64,000 nucleotides of DNA from Solirubrum puertoriconensis (GTDB lineage: Bacteria; Bacteroidota; Bacteroidia; Cytophagales; Hymenobacteraceae), in contig NZ_LNAL01000006.1 of NCBI RefSeq assembly GCF_001483135.1, positions 868,003 through 932,002 of the forward strand. The letters run 5' to 3'. The position numbers and the translations under genes are program-made. Below are positions 7,800 through 17,934 of the stretch, piece after piece. The notes beneath the pieces were generated by a model. That model was not told the origin of the DNA. It made no database searches and worked only from the letters and a program-made list of their open reading frames with translations. Each line of letters starts with the position of its first letter. Position 1 is the stretch's first letter.

Positions 7800-10358
7800 A
7801 TGGCACAACACACCCCACCTGCTTCGGCAGCTCCTGATTTCACCGGCTTCGTGCACGTGCGCGGCGCCCGTGAGCACAACCTCAAAAACGTAGACCTCGA
7901 GATTCCGCGCGATGCGCTGGTGGTGTTTACCGGCGTGTCGGGCTCGGGTAAATCGTCGCTGGCATTTGGTACGCTCTACGCCGAGGCGCAGCGCCGCTAC
8001 CTCGAGTCGGTGTCGCCGTACGCGCGGCGGCTGTTCCACCAAATGGCCGTGCCCGAGGTCGATAGCATCGATGGTTTGCCGCCCGCCGTGGCCCTGCAGC
8101 AGCAGCGCGGCACACCCACCACGCGCTCCTCGGTGGGCTCAGTGACCACGCTTTCCAACCTGCTACGCATGCTGTACTCGCGCGCCGGCGACTACCCCAC
8201 CGGGCAGGGCATCATCTACGCCGAAGCGTTTTCATCGAACACGCCCGAGGGGGCTTGCCCCACCTGCCACGGCCTGGGTCGGATTTACGAGGTAACGGAG
8301 CAGAGCATGGTGCCCGACCCCTCGCTGACCATCCGCGAGCGGGCCATTGCCGCGTGGCCGCAAGCCTGGGGCGGGCAAAACCAGCGCGACATTCTCGTGA
8401 CCCTAGGTTACGATGTCGACATTCCGTGGCAGGAGCTGCCGCAGGAGCAGCGCGACTGGATATTGTTTACCGAGGAACAGCCCGTGGTGCCCGTGTACCC
8501 CGGCTACTCGCCCGCCGAAACCCAACGCGCCCTCAAGCGCAAGGAGCCGCCCAACTACATGGGCACCTTCAGCAGCGCCCGGCGCCACGTGCTGCATACC
8601 TTCGCTAACACCCAAAGCCCCCTCATGAAAAAGCGGGCTTTGCAATACATGCTCAGCACCGAGTGCCCCTTGTGCCACGGCAAGCGCCTGCGGCCCGAGT
8701 CGTTGTCGGTTACGTTTGCCGGGCTCGATATTGCCGAGATGGCCGCGCTGCCGCTCAAGCGCGTGGCGGCCTTGCTGCAGCCATTTGCCGAGGGCACCGC
8801 CAAAGGCCGCAAACGCCACGATGCCGAGCACCCCGAACAGGCCATTGTGGCCCAACGCATCGCCCACGACTTGGTGGCGCGCCTGCGGGTGCTGCTCGAC
8901 CTAGGGCTGGGCTACCTTTCCCTGGAGCGCAGCACACCCACGTTGTCGCCGGGCGAGCTGCAGCGCCTGCGGCTGGCCACGCAACTGTACTCCAACCTAT
9001 TCGGGGTGGTGTACGTGCTTGATGAGCCTTCCGCCGGCCTGCATCCCTCCGACACCGAGGCTCTGCTCAAAGCCCTCCACAGCCTCAAGCAAGCCGGCAA
9101 CTCGCTGTTCGTAGTCGAGCACAACCTCGACGTAATTCGGCAGGCCGATTGGCTGGTGGATGTGGGCCCCGCCGCGGGCGAAAAGGGCGGCGAGGTGCTC
9201 TACAGCGGTGCTCCGGCTGGCCTGGCACAAGTGCAGGCTTCGCAAACGCGCCGCTACCTGTTTGCCGAAACCGACAGTCGGGCACCTAGGGCGCCACGCA
9301 CCTCGGCGGGGTGGCTGCAGCTAGCGGGCATCACGCGCAACAACCTGCAAGCGCTTGATGTGGCTATACCGCTCGGCGTGATGACGACCGTAACGGGCGT
9401 GTCGGGCTCAGGCAAATCGAGCTTGGTAAGCCAAGTGCTGGTGGAGCTGGTGGCCGAGCACCTAGGGCAGGAGGTAGAGGCCGAAGAAGAGCAGGAAGGC
9501 GACCCGCTGGAGCGTACGGCCCCCGTAACCACCGGCGGCCGCATCGTCAGCGGCCTCGAGCACATCAGGCGCCTGGTGCGCGTCGATCAGAAACCCATTG
9601 GCCGCACGCCGCGCTCCAACATGGCCACGTACACCGGCCTGTTCGACCACGTGCGCAAGCTTTTTGCCGCCACACCCGCGGCCCGCAAGCGCCGCTACGA
9701 TGCCGGCCGGTTTTCCTTCAACGTTGCCAAAGGCCGCTGCGAAAATTGCCAGGGCGAAGGCTTCGTGATGGTGGAGCTGCTGTTTTTGCCGAGCGTGTAC
9801 GCGCCGTGCCCCGTTTGCCACGGCGCCCGCTACAACGCCAAAACCCTCGAAATAACTTACCGCGACAAGAACATAGCCGAGGTGCTGGGCCTGACGGTGG
9901 ACGCCGCTTGGGAGTTTTTCGACGAGGAGCCCGCCGTGCACCGCGCGCTTACCGTGCTGCGCGAAGTAGGCCTGGGCTACCTGCGCCTGGGGCAGCCGGC
10001 CACCGAGCTTTCGGGCGGCGAGGCGCAGCGCATTAAGCTGGCCACGGAGCTGCAGCGCCAAGGCCGCGGCAACACCCTGTACGTGCTCGATGAACCCACC
10101 ACCGGCCTGCACCCCTCCGATGTGGAGAAGCTGCTGGTGCAGCTCGAGGGCCTGGTAGAAGCCGGCAACACCGTGGTGGTAGTGGAGCACGACATGCGCG
10201 TGGTAGCCGGCAGCGACTGGGTTATTGACATGGGCCCCGGTGCCGGCGACGAAGGCGGGCACGTGGTAGCTGCCGGCCCGCCCGCCGAGGTAGCCCGGCA
10301 CAAGCAAAGCCGCACGGCGCCGTACCTGCGGCGGTTTTTGGGCTCGGCCAGAGCCTAG
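7800..10358 (+). CDS. UvrA-like ABC ATPase (class II UvrA paralogue)
   Basis: 852 residues, two ABC ATPase modules: Walker [10 protein letters not shown] near residue 46 and again near 535; signatures LSPGELQRL near 382 and LSGGEAQRI near 737; Walker [14 protein letters not shown] and [13 protein letters not shown]. Zinc-type CxxC pairs occur as CPTCHG, CPLCHG, CENCQG and CPVCHG. It is about 90 residues shorter than housekeeping UvrA (around 940), fitting UvrA2-type proteins that lack much of the UvrB-binding region. Such paralogues are linked to tolerance of DNA-binding drugs. It follows a drug exporter (divergent), which fits that role but does not prove it. Confidence 0.85.
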   Translation: MAQHTPPASAAPDFTGFVHVRGAREHNLKNVDLEIPRDALVVFTGVSGSGKSSLAFGTLYAEAQRRYLESVSPYARRLFHQMAVPEVDSIDGLPPAVALQQQRGTPTTRSSVGSVTTLSNLLRMLYSRAGDYPTGQGIIYAEAFSSNTPEGACPTCHGLGRIYEVTEQSMVPDPSLTIRERAIAAWPQAWGGQNQRDILVTLGYDVDIPWQELPQEQRDWILFTEEQPVVPVYPGYSPAETQRALKRKEPPNYMGTFSSARRHVLHTFANTQSPLMKKRALQYMLSTECPLCHGKRLRPESLSVTFAGLDIAEMAALPLKRVAALLQPFAEGTAKGRKRHDAEHPEQAIVAQRIAHDLVARLRVLLDLGLGYLSLERSTPTLSPGELQRLRLATQLYSNLFGVVYVLDEPSAGLHPSDTEALLKALHSLKQAGNSLFVVEHNLDVIRQADWLVDVGPAAGEKGGEVLYSGAPAGLAQVQASQTRRYLFAETDSRAPRAPRTSAGWLQLAGITRNNLQALDVAIPLGVMTTVTGVSGSGKSSLVSQVLVELVAEHLGQEVEAEEEQEGDPLERTAPVTTGGRIVSGLEHIRRLVRVDQKPIGRTPRSNMATYTGLFDHVRKLFAATPAARKRRYDAGRFSFNVAKGRCENCQGEGFVMVELLFLPSVYAPCPVCHGARYNAKTLEITYRDKNIAEVLGLTVDAAWEFFDEEPAVHRALTVLREVGLGYLRLGQPATELSGGEAQRIKLATELQRQGRGNTLYVLDEPTTGLHPSDVEKLLVQLEGLVEAGNTVVVVEHDMRVVAGSDWVIDMGPGAGDEGGHVVAAGPPAEVARHKQSRTAPYLRRFLGSARA

Positions 10359-10469
10359 GTACGTGTCGGCAGCAGGCAGGCGAATAGCTCGGCTTTGCGC
10401 CAACCAATGCTACCTAGGGCAATACCCGCCGTACAATTAGCAACCATCCGCATCAAATTTTGTAGGCCT

Positions 10470-11060
10470 ATGGGCTCGTTTCTCGAAGAATTTATCCGCA
10501 ACCCGGCCACGGTGGGCTCAATGGTGCCCAGCTCGCGCGAGCTAACCGAGCAGGTTATGGCCCCCATCGATTTTGCTACTGCCAACTGCATTGTGGAGTA
10601 CGGCCCCGGCACGGGGGTATTTACCGAGGCCCTGCTGAAACGCCGGCGCCCCGAAACCGTGGTGGTGCTGGTTGAGGTAAACCGCCGCTTCAGCGAATTG
10701 CTGCGCCAGCGCTACGCCCAGCACGAAAACGTGCACGTCGTTCACGGCTCGGCCGATAAAACTGCCGAGTACCTGCAGCCGCTGGGGGTTAAGCAAGTCG
10801 ATTGTGTGGTGTGCGGCCTGCCGTTCTCGTCGCTCTCGCGGCGCTTGGGCTGGCGCATTCTGGAGCATACCCAGCAACTGCTCGAGCCCGACGGCAAGCT
10901 GGTGCTGTTTCAGTACTCCATGCGCAACAAGCGCTTGTTTGAGCGGTTTTTCCGGCCGGTTAGCCACGAGCACGTGCTCCTGAACCTGCCCCCGGCGCAC
11001 GTGCTGGTGTACGCACCCGCGCCGGCCGGCCGCAAGCAACAGCCGGCACAAGCTGCCTAG
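10470..11060 (+). CDS. Class I SAM-dependent methyltransferase
   Basis: 196 residues from MGSFLEEF; an earlier in-frame ATG at 10395 gives an unlikely N-terminus. SAM motif I EYGPGTGVF near residue 45, acidic end of strand 2 VVLVEVN, and DCVVCGLPFSS as motif IV. This pattern is close to bacterial phospholipid N-methyltransferase/rRNA-dimethylase-like proteins. The N-terminal FIRNPATVGSMVPSSREL is typical of the phospholipid methyltransferase-like group. Substrate not established. Confidence 0.75.
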   Translation: MGSFLEEFIRNPATVGSMVPSSRELTEQVMAPIDFATANCIVEYGPGTGVFTEALLKRRRPETVVVLVEVNRRFSELLRQRYAQHENVHVVHGSADKTAEYLQPLGVKQVDCVVCGLPFSSLSRRLGWRILEHTQQLLEPDGKLVLFQYSMRNKRLFERFFRPVSHEHVLLNLPPAHVLVYAPAPAGRKQQPAQAA

Positions 11061-11271
11061 GTGCTTTACTCGGGCCTACGTATTGGTACCTAGGGCAAGG
11101 CAGGCGGCACAAAATACGTACGCCAAATTACCGGCATCGCGCAGCCCAAATCCCGTAGTTACCGGCCCTACTCGCTGCTCCCACCAACGTTTAAGCTAGT
11201 GTGGTTCGGCGCCTTAATGCGGCAACTCGCGTAGTTTCTGGTGTGGTACTACGTGTGGCGCCGAATCAATT

Positions 11272-11316
11272 AAAAACGCCCCCTCGGCAGACGGCCGGAG
11301 GGGCGTTTTGTTTTTT
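11272..11316 (+). terminator. Rho-independent terminator
   Basis: AAAACGCCCC...GGGGCGTTTT stem with a GC-rich loop, followed by TGTTTTTT. It lies after the methyltransferase and could also act on the convergent DUF421 gene, since the reverse strand is A/T-flanked as well. Confidence 0.8.
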
Positions 11317-11347
11317 GGGTTACTGAATTTAAGGTTCTGTCAATCAG

Positions 11348-11878
11348 TCAGAAGACCTTCTTCTCTTCGGCGGCTTGGGCGGGTTTTTCATCTTCGCAAA
11401 TAATGCTGATGCGCCCTGAGGGCTCCATGTAGGCTTCGCGTATGGTCGTTAAATCGGCAATGCCGTTGGCGCGCACTTCGCTCATCAGCTCGCTGTGCGT
11501 GATGAGCTCCTTGCGCATGTTTTCGCGCAGCATCACGCCGTCTTTTACCAGCAGCAGTTTGCCGGGCTTCAGCAGCCGCTGAAACATAGGAAAGTGAAAG
11601 CCCAACCAGTTGAGCACGTAGCTCCAAGCAATGATGGTGACTACCAGAATCAGGCCCTCCGTAACGGAGGTGTAATCGTGGGTCATGCCGTTCTGCGAGG
11701 CGTCGGCAATCAGCACCACCAGCAGCATGTCGCTGATGCCCAGCGTACCCGATTCGCGCTTCAGAATTACGCGCATCAGCAAAAACAACCCGAGGTAAAT
11801 AAGGGTACCCCGAACGAAGATTTCCAGGATGGGTATTTTCGGCACGAACATGCTGTGCCAATCTACCTGCTCGAACAT
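11348..11878 (-). CDS. DUF421 (YetF-type) membrane protein
   Basis: About 176 residues from MFEQVDWHSMF. Three N-terminal hydrophobic segments, then a soluble domain with LLKPGKLLLVKDGVMLRENMRKE and ELMSEVRANGI, both characteristic of DUF421/YetF proteins. The frame extends 33 codons upstream without likely coding content. Function in the family is poorly defined; some members sit in spore membranes of Firmicutes. Acidic/Lys C-tail. Confidence 0.82.
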   Translation of the reverse strand: MFEQVDWHSMFVPKIPILEIFVRGTLIYLGLFLLMRVILKRESGTLGISDMLLVVLIADASQNGMTHDYTSVTEGLILVVTIIAWSYVLNWLGFHFPMFQRLLKPGKLLLVKDGVMLRENMRKELITHSELMSEVRANGIADLTTIREAYMEPSGRISIICEDEKPAQAAEEKKVF

Positions 11879-12046
11879 GGCGTAGCGGTTAGGTTCGACG
11901 TAAGCTCCACCAAGGCCAACCAAGGCGACCAGCATTGTACGCAACTCGCAGCCCAAGCAGCCAACGCCGCATAACAAACAGGCCTGGCCGATGTTTCGGC
12001 CAGGCCCTAGGTAATTACCGACGTGGTCAGTAAGGGTACGGGCAGC

Positions 12047-12394
12047 CTACCCAGCCGAGCTGAGCTTGGGCGCCTCGTGCTCGGCATGTAAGTGAAACAC
12101 AGCATCGAGCTTCAGCAGCTGCAGGCACCTGCGAAGGGCCGGGCTGGCGTTGCGCAGCCACACATCGGCGCCCGATTGGCGCAGCACCAGCAGTTCCGAT
12201 ACCACGTGGCTTACGCCAAGGGTGCGCAGGCACTGCAAGTTGGCGGCATCAACTAACAGCAAGGGGCGCGGCTCTTGCGCGCAGCGCTCCAGCGCCCGCA
12301 CCACCTGTACGGCGGGTACCGCGTCCAGATCAACCGACGCAATGTTGGAGGCATTCTGCCGGTTGGGCAGGAATTCCTGTTGAATGATTCTCAT
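12047..12394 (-). CDS. STAS-domain protein (anti-anti-sigma-like)
   Basis: 115 residues with the STAS beta-alpha pattern: LLLVDAANLQCLRTLGVSHVVSELLVLRQSGADVWL is spread over residues 45-80, with helix and strand spacing like SpoIIAA/RsbV. The usual phosphorylatable Ser after the Asp is replaced by Ala-Ala-Asn, so regulation by phosphorylation at that site is doubtful. It is divergent from an RsbQ-like hydrolase and PAS kinase, a setting reminiscent of the Bacillus general stress pathway. Confidence 0.6.
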   Translation of the reverse strand: MRIIQQEFLPNRQNASNIASVDLDAVPAVQVVRALERCAQEPRPLLLVDAANLQCLRTLGVSHVVSELLVLRQSGADVWLRNASPALRRCLQLLKLDAVFHLHAEHEAPKLSSAG

Positions 12395-12783
12395 GGCCGG
12401 GGAAGGGTTTTGGTTGTTCGCAACGAAAGAGGATTTGCTCTCGCGGGTCGCTTTGCGCTCTAGCTTCGATCAGGTTCTTATTTGCAAAGCTACGGCACTG
12501 AAAATGAGGATGTAAGCGTTTAAATGCTGAAAATCAAGGTGCGTGTTTGCTCTTTCTGCCCTGGGTATTTATGCCGAAACCATCTGCAAAGCACGGGCGC
12601 GGCGGCCAGTATGTGGGCTTACCGCATACCCCTGCCTGCGCAGCCAGTATAAACCCGCAATACAGGGCAGGCGCATGGGGCAGAATCTTTGTAAGTGCTA
12701 CATTAGAGAGGCGAAATGACTGCAAAAGGTCGATAGCACGGCCTTCTTGCCTGCAATAAGCCTTGGGCTAGTGTCACAACGAT
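12395..12783. other. Divergent intergenic region
   Basis: Upstream of both the STAS gene and the hydrolase/kinase pair. A near-consensus -7 element AATCTTTG lies near 12690 on the plus strand, without a clear -33 partner. No gene is recognised. Confidence 0.4.
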
Positions 12784-13599
12784 ATGGAAGTTCTTAAGCG
12801 CAACAACGTTACGGTATCGGGTGCTGCTGATAAGCAACCTATGGTGTTCGTGCACGGCTTCGGCTGCGACCAGCGCATGTGGCGGCTGGTGGCGCCGGCT
12901 TTCGAGGCCGACTACCGCGTGGTGCTGCTCGATTTGGTAGGAGCGGGGCAATCGGACCTGAGCGCTTACGACCCCGAGCGCTACCGCACTCTCGACGGCC
13001 ACGCCCTCGATGTGCTTGCGGTTATCGAGGCGCTTGGCCTGCGCGAAGTAGTGTTTGTAGGCCATTCGGTTAGCGCCATGATTGGGGTGCTGGCGGCTAA
13101 CAAGCAGCCCGAACGGTTTGCCCGTTTGGTGCTGGTGGGGCCTTCGCCGCGCTACATCAACGACCATGGCTACCAAGGCGGCTTCGAGCGGGCCGATATC
13201 GAGGAGCTGCTCGAGGCCATGGACAGCAACTACCTGGGCTGGTCGGGGGCAATTACGCCGGTCATCATGGGCAACCCCGAGCGGCCCGAGCTAACCGAGG
13301 AGCTTAACGACAGCTTTTGCAGCACCGACCCCGAAATTGCCCGCCACTTCGCCCGCGTCACATTCCTGTCGGATAACCGCGCCGATTTACCCAGGGTGCA
13401 GGTGCCCACGCTCATTTTGCAGAGTGCCCACGATGCCATAGCCCCCCGCACGGTAGGCAGCTACATGCAGCAGCACATACCCAGCAGCCAACTGGTACTG
13501 CTCGATACCTCGGGCCATTGCCCGCACCTAAGCGCCCCGGAGGCTACCATCGCCGTCATTGAAAATTATTTGGCTGCCGAGCGTATGCATTTGGTATGA
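12784..13599 (+). CDS. RsbQ-like alpha/beta hydrolase
   Basis: 271 residues, alpha/beta-hydrolase fold: oxyanion HGFGCDQRMW near residue 24, nucleophile elbow GHSVSA with Ser near 95, Asp in HDAIAP near 216 and His in TSGHCPHLSAPE near 244. The sequence pattern is that of RsbQ, which in Bacillus works with the PAS phosphatase RsbP in energy-stress signalling and is related to strigolactone/karrikin receptors. The stop overlaps the start of the PAS kinase (ATGA), so the two are translationally coupled and probably one signalling unit. Confidence 0.85.
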   Translation: MEVLKRNNVTVSGAADKQPMVFVHGFGCDQRMWRLVAPAFEADYRVVLLDLVGAGQSDLSAYDPERYRTLDGHALDVLAVIEALGLREVVFVGHSVSAMIGVLAANKQPERFARLVLVGPSPRYINDHGYQGGFERADIEELLEAMDSNYLGWSGAITPVIMGNPERPELTEELNDSFCSTDPEIARHFARVTFLSDNRADLPRVQVPTLILQSAHDAIAPRTVGSYMQQHIPSSQLVLLDTSGHCPHLSAPEATIAVIENYLAAERMHLV

Positions 13600-14783
13600 G
13601 CCAACCCGACGACGAGCTGCCCGAGCTGGACTTGCGCCTGACGCAGGAAAATCTCGACGACTTATACGAGAATGCTCCCTGCGGCTATTGCTCGTGCCTG
13701 CCCGATGGTACGCTGGTCAAGCTCAACCACACATTGCTGCATTGGCTGGGTTATACCCGGCCCGAGCTGGTGGCCAGCCAAGGCTTGCAGCAGCTGCTCA
13801 CGGTGGGCAGCCGGCTGCACTACGAAACCCACTGCGCGCCCATGTTGCTGCTGCTCGATCGGGTACGCGAAATCAGTTACACGCTGCGGTGCAAAAACGG
13901 TGCAACGCTGCCCGTGCTCATGAACGCCGAGCTACGTCGCGATTCCGACGGGAACCCCTTGGTGCTGCGCTTTACTTTTTTCGACATCACGGAGCGGCGC
14001 AAGTACGAGCAGGAGCTGCTGCGCGCCAAAGCCCAGGCCGAAGAACAGCGCGAGCAGCTGGCCCGCGCCAACGAGCTGCTAACCACCAAAAACGAACAGC
14101 TCACGCGCATCAACGCCGACCTCGACAGCTTTGTGTACACCGCCTCGCACGACCTCAAGCAGCCCATCAACAACATGGCGGGCTTGTTTGGCGAGCTGAA
14201 ACGCGTGGCCTCCTTCCACGACCCCGAGGCCGAGCCCATGATGCAGATGTTTGAGGACGCGCTGCAGCAAATTTTAGCTACCATTAGCGGCCTTAGCGAG
14301 GTAGTACAGCTCCAACGCCAGCTGGAGCGCGTGCCCGCCGAAGAAATTGTGCTGCAGCCCGTGTGCGAAGAAATCATCCGCAGCCTGCAGCGCTCCGACG
14401 AAGTAGCGGCCCAGTTCAGCCTCGACTTTGCCGCCGCGCCCACCTTGCGTATGGCCCGCCCCGGCCTGCACAGCATGCTCTACAACCTGCTGAGCAACGC
14501 CATCAAATACGCCCACCCCGAGCGCCCGCCCCGCGTGCACCTAAGCACCCAACCCAACGGCGACCAAGTAGTGCTGCGCGTGCAGGATAACGGCCGCGGC
14601 ATCAACCTGCAGCGCCATGGCCACGAGCTATTCCAGCTTTTCCGCCGCTTCCACCCCGAGGTAGTTGGCTCGGGCATGGGCCTGTACCTGGTAAACCGCT
14701 TGGTGCACCAAGCCGGCGGCCACGTCGAAGTTGATAGCACCGTAGGCGAAGGCACCACCTTCCGCATCTACCTACCTAGGTAG
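13596..14783 (+). CDS. PAS-domain sensor histidine kinase
   Basis: 395 residues. A PAS domain (about 20-130) with PAC-like end FDITERRKYEQE, a coiled-coil linker, then HisKA with ASHDLKQPI (phospho-His near residue 185), and HATPase_c with NLLSNAIKYA, DNGRGI, LFQLFRRFH and GSGMGLYLV. No membrane span: a cytoplasmic sensor. No response regulator lies beside it. Overlap with the RsbQ-like gene suggests the hydrolase product or partner is what the PAS domain senses, by analogy with RsbQ/RsbP. Confidence 0.9.
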   Translation: MSQPDDELPELDLRLTQENLDDLYENAPCGYCSCLPDGTLVKLNHTLLHWLGYTRPELVASQGLQQLLTVGSRLHYETHCAPMLLLLDRVREISYTLRCKNGATLPVLMNAELRRDSDGNPLVLRFTFFDITERRKYEQELLRAKAQAEEQREQLARANELLTTKNEQLTRINADLDSFVYTASHDLKQPINNMAGLFGELKRVASFHDPEAEPMMQMFEDALQQILATISGLSEVVQLQRQLERVPAEEIVLQPVCEEIIRSLQRSDEVAAQFSLDFAAAPTLRMARPGLHSMLYNLLSNAIKYAHPERPPRVHLSTQPNGDQVVLRVQDNGRGINLQRHGHELFQLFRRFHPEVVGSGMGLYLVNRLVHQAGGHVEVDSTVGEGTTFRIYLPR

Positions 14784-14861
14784 ATCAGAGGTAACAAAAC
14801 CAACACCCGGGCTACGGCTAGCTACAAGCTAAACCCAGCCGTGGATAAGGCTATAAAAAAA

Positions 14862-14901
14862 CTAGTTCCCCTCCTTCTAAGGAGGGGCTAGGGGTGGTTG
14901 A
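14862..14901. repeat. GAGGAGGGG palindromic intergenic element
   Basis: Short copy: CTAGTTCCCCTCCTT/AAGGAGGGG hairpin directly joined to CTAGGGGTGGTTGA. Preceded by a CTA/TAG-rich tract (14811-14860). Confidence 0.8.
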
Positions 14902-14928
14902 TTGGCCGCTTGAACTTTCTCCCTAGGC

Positions 14929-15180
14929 CGTCCTGCTGAGCATGCCGACGCCTCGTTGCGCGGTGTAGCGCGGACTTTGTAGTCCGCAGCCCGCAGATAC
15001 ATTTCTCAATCGTTCAGTTGATAAGAAGTTACTATCTGTGGACGCGGACTACAAAGTCCGCGCTGCAGTAGCGCCGTTCGTTCTGGCAAATGCGGACTGA
15101 ACTGAAAGTCGGCGTAGCCAAGTCCGTGCTACACCGCGCAACGAGGCGGAGGTGAGGCGTCGGCGGAGCTCAGCAGGACG
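14929..15180. repeat. Nested inverted-repeat intergenic element
   Basis: Outer arms CGTCCTGCTGAG (14929) and CTCAGCAGGACG (ending 15180), middle arms CCTCGTTGCGCGGTGTAG and its complement at 15128-15146, inner arms GTAGCGCGGACTTTGTAG (14965) and complement at 15042-15064. It is a three-layer version of the element at 1317-1629. Confidence 0.8.
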
Positions 15181-15208
15181 TTTAAACGTAATTATTAACC
15201 TCAAAAAG

Positions 15209-15246
15209 AAAACAGCCCCAGCTTCAGATCGCAACCGGGGCTGTTC
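15209..15246 (-). terminator. Terminator of the amylase gene
   Basis: ACAGCCCC/GGGGCTGT stem; on the minus strand it is followed by TTTTCTTTTT. It sits about 30 bases past the stop of the amylase. Confidence 0.75.
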
Positions 15247-15276
15247 GCTCAAAATCAACCTAGGGAAAAGCGCCAA

Positions 15277-17823
15277 TTAGTGCGCCACCACCAGTCGTTG
15301 CACCGAAACCGCGGTACCCGACTGCACCCGCAGCAAATAAGTGCCGTTGGCCCAGGCGTTGGTATCCAGCTGATAGCCGTTGCCGTTGAACGATACAGTT
15401 TGCACCAAACGGCCCTGCAGATCATACACGCGCAACTGCGTTTCGCCGGTGGGCTTGCCGGGCAGCTCCAAGCGTACTGCCTGGCTTGCCGGGTTGGGGT
15501 ACAACCTAGGGCTGAAATCAGCTTTACCAGCCCTTACCGGTGTAGGCTGAGCTGGTGACAGACGCAGCACCCACGTTTGGTTCGCGCCCAAAGCAGGCAG
15601 CCCCACGCGCCAGTTGCTAAAGCCACCCTGTGCATCGAGGGTAACCATGCCCGCTGCTTGCCCTGTAAGCAAATCGGTAACCTGGTAATTGCCCGCCGCC
15701 AGCGTGGAAAGTTGCACCGAAAGCGCCGTGTTGCTGGCGGCCGCGCTGCCCAGGTTGGCTACCGTCAGCACCGCCTCTTGGTTGTGCACGCGAGCATAGC
15801 CCAGCACCGAGCTGGCCGAAGCCGTAACCGGCAGCAAATAGCCCTTGCGCAGCGCCTCGTGAGTATTGCGCAGCCGAATGAGCTGCTTGTAGTGGTTGAG
15901 CAACGAACCGGCATCGGCCTGCTGCGTGGCCACGTTGAACTGCGCGTAATTGCTGTTGAGGCTGCGCCACGGCGTGCCGCCGGTAAAGCCTGCGTTCGAG
16001 CCGGCCGTCCACTGCATGGGCTTGCGCTTTTCCTCGTCGGCGCCGGCACCGAGCATGCCTACCTCTTCGCCGTAGTACAGGAAGGGCACGCCGGGCATGG
16101 TGAGGTACAAGGCGGCTGCCTGCTTCATGCGGGCCATGCCGCCACCTAGGGTGCCAAGCACGCGGTTCTGGTCGTGGTTGCTCAGGAAGGTGGCGTACTG
16201 CAGCTTGGGGTAGCTACGGTCGACCAGCTCCAGCTGCGTGCGCAACGCGGCCGGGTTGCCGCTGCTCAGGCTGCTGATAATGGCTCCCTGCAAATCAAAC
16301 TCAAAGCAGGCATCGAGGCGGTTGTTCACCACGTAAGGCACCACTTGCGGCGTGGTCGACCACGCCTCGCCCACGGTAAAAGCCGCCTGGTTTACGGCCC
16401 GCACCGAGTCGTGAAATTCCTCCAGTACCCCAAAGGTTTCGGGCGTGTTTTCGATGGTGCTGCCGTTTTCCACCAAGTACTTCACGGCATCGAGGCGGTA
16501 GCCATCCACGCCCTTCTTCAGCCAAAAACGTGAGGCATCCCACATGGCCGCGCGCAGCTGGGCGTTGCGCCAGTTCAGGTCGGGCATGCCGCTCCAGAAG
16601 TAAGCGTAGTAGTAGCTGCCGTTGGCGGCGTGCCAGCCCAGGCCGGGGTTGGTGGCCGACCACCGGAACCAGTCGCGGTAGGGGCTGCTGGCGCTGTTGG
16701 CCGCCTGCCGGAACCAGGGGTGCTCGTTGGAGGAGTGGTTCAGCACCAGGTCGATAATGACCTTGATGCCACGGGCGTGGGCAGCGGCCAAAAACGCCTC
16801 AAACTCGGCCATGGTGCCGTAGTCGGGCTCGGTGGCTTTGTAGTTGGTTACGTCGTAGCCGTGGTAGCTCGGCGACTCCATCATGGGCATCAGCCAAATG
16901 CCCGTAATGCCCAGGTCGGTGGTGGTATTGGGGTTGCCGTCGTTCAGGTAATCGAGCTTCTGCGTAAGGCCGGCAAAGTCGCCCTTGCCATCGGCGTTCG
17001 AGTCGTAGAAGCTGCGCACAAAGATTTCGTAGAACACGGCGTCGTTCCACCAGTGGGTGGTGTAGCCGGTGGGCGAGGCTCCACAATCCTGGCAGGTGCC
17101 GAAGCACGCAGGCGGAATGGTGTTTACGGCGGCCGTAGCATCAAAAACGCGGGCCAAAGTGCCGGTGCCATCATCAATGCCGCAGGCGGCGGGCACCTGC
17201 TCGGCACCGGCCAGCGTAGCGCCGTTCACGAAACGGTACTGAAAACGCATAGGAGCCGGCAGGGCTACCTGCGCTTCGTAAATACCGTCGCCGTTGTTAT
17301 CGGTTAGCGGTATGCTGGTGGGGTCCCAGTTGGTGCTGTAGCCCGCCAGCGTCTGAAAGTTGCCCACCACGTGCACGCCGGCCCGCGTTACGGTTTGGCC
17401 GCGCATGTTCACCTGAAATTGCACCAGCGTGGCGCACCCACTGAATGGCACCGCCGGCAGCCGGTAGGCCGTGCTACCTAGGGAAACCTGGCGGTTGACG
17501 TTGCCCGAACCATCGGCCACGCCGCAGGCCGCGCTGGGCTGCTCGGCGCCGCTCCAGCTGTTGCCGTTCACAAACTTGTAGAGGTACTGGCCCGCGGGCA
17601 CGTCAACGGTAGCCTCGTAAATCTGGTCGTTGTCAGCGTCGGTGAGGCGGGTAGTGGCGGGGTTCCAGTCGGAGCCAAAACCTGCCGCCGCCTGAAAGTT
17701 ACCGGCCACGTGCACGCCGCTCGCGGCCACGGTTTGCCCGCGCATATTCACGCGGAAAGTAAGCTGCACCGCCTGCGCCCAAAGGCCATGCAGGAGCAGC
17801 AAAAGGAGTAAACAGTATTTCAT
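15277..17823 (-). CDS. Secreted GH13 alpha-amylase with T9SS sorting domain
   Basis: 848 residues. Signal peptide (MKYCLLLLLLLHGLWAQA); two repeated immunoglobulin-like modules (about 20-130 and 133-245), each with VNMRGQTV, GVHVxGNFQ and YxYKFVNG-type blocks; a GH13 barrel from about 260 with GYRLDAV (nucleophile Asp near 441), GEAW (acid Glu near 484) and LSNHDQ (Asp near 547); and a C-terminal type IX secretion domain from about 770 (LYPNPASQAV ... GTYLLRVQSG). It would cleave alpha-1,4-glucans outside the cell or on its surface. Own terminator downstream. Strong call. Confidence 0.95.
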   Translation of the reverse strand: MKYCLLLLLLLHGLWAQAVQLTFRVNMRGQTVAASGVHVAGNFQAAAGFGSDWNPATTRLTDADNDQIYEATVDVPAGQYLYKFVNGNSWSGAEQPSAACGVADGSGNVNRQVSLGSTAYRLPAVPFSGCATLVQFQVNMRGQTVTRAGVHVVGNFQTLAGYSTNWDPTSIPLTDNNGDGIYEAQVALPAPMRFQYRFVNGATLAGAEQVPAACGIDDGTGTLARVFDATAAVNTIPPACFGTCQDCGASPTGYTTHWWNDAVFYEIFVRSFYDSNADGKGDFAGLTQKLDYLNDGNPNTTTDLGITGIWLMPMMESPSYHGYDVTNYKATEPDYGTMAEFEAFLAAAHARGIKVIIDLVLNHSSNEHPWFRQAANSASSPYRDWFRWSATNPGLGWHAANGSYYYAYFWSGMPDLNWRNAQLRAAMWDASRFWLKKGVDGYRLDAVKYLVENGSTIENTPETFGVLEEFHDSVRAVNQAAFTVGEAWSTTPQVVPYVVNNRLDACFEFDLQGAIISSLSSGNPAALRTQLELVDRSYPKLQYATFLSNHDQNRVLGTLGGGMARMKQAAALYLTMPGVPFLYYGEEVGMLGAGADEEKRKPMQWTAGSNAGFTGGTPWRSLNSNYAQFNVATQQADAGSLLNHYKQLIRLRNTHEALRKGYLLPVTASASSVLGYARVHNQEAVLTVANLGSAAASNTALSVQLSTLAAGNYQVTDLLTGQAAGMVTLDAQGGFSNWRVGLPALGANQTWVLRLSPAQPTPVRAGKADFSPRLYPNPASQAVRLELPGKPTGETQLRVYDLQGRLVQTVSFNGNGYQLDTNAWANGTYLLRVQSGTAVSVQRLVVAH

Positions 17824-17934
17824 CAGCCGCCTAGGTCAGGAGTAAGTCAACAAAGATAAGAGCCTGCTTGGGGCAGCCCTCGGTAAAATGATGCTCCTTG
17901 ACCTAGGGTTAAGGTTAGAACCAGGAGCTAAGCG

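Noticed and set aside
11091-11270. Small RNA with the GGCGCC inverted pair near 11208-11262
   Set aside because: The pair is short, no promoter precedes it and it adjoins the terminator of the methyltransferase; not enough to call.
16799-17107. Additional gene on the minus strand within the amylase
   Set aside because: Alternative-frame shadow with Leu/Arg/His bias inside a complete GH13 gene.
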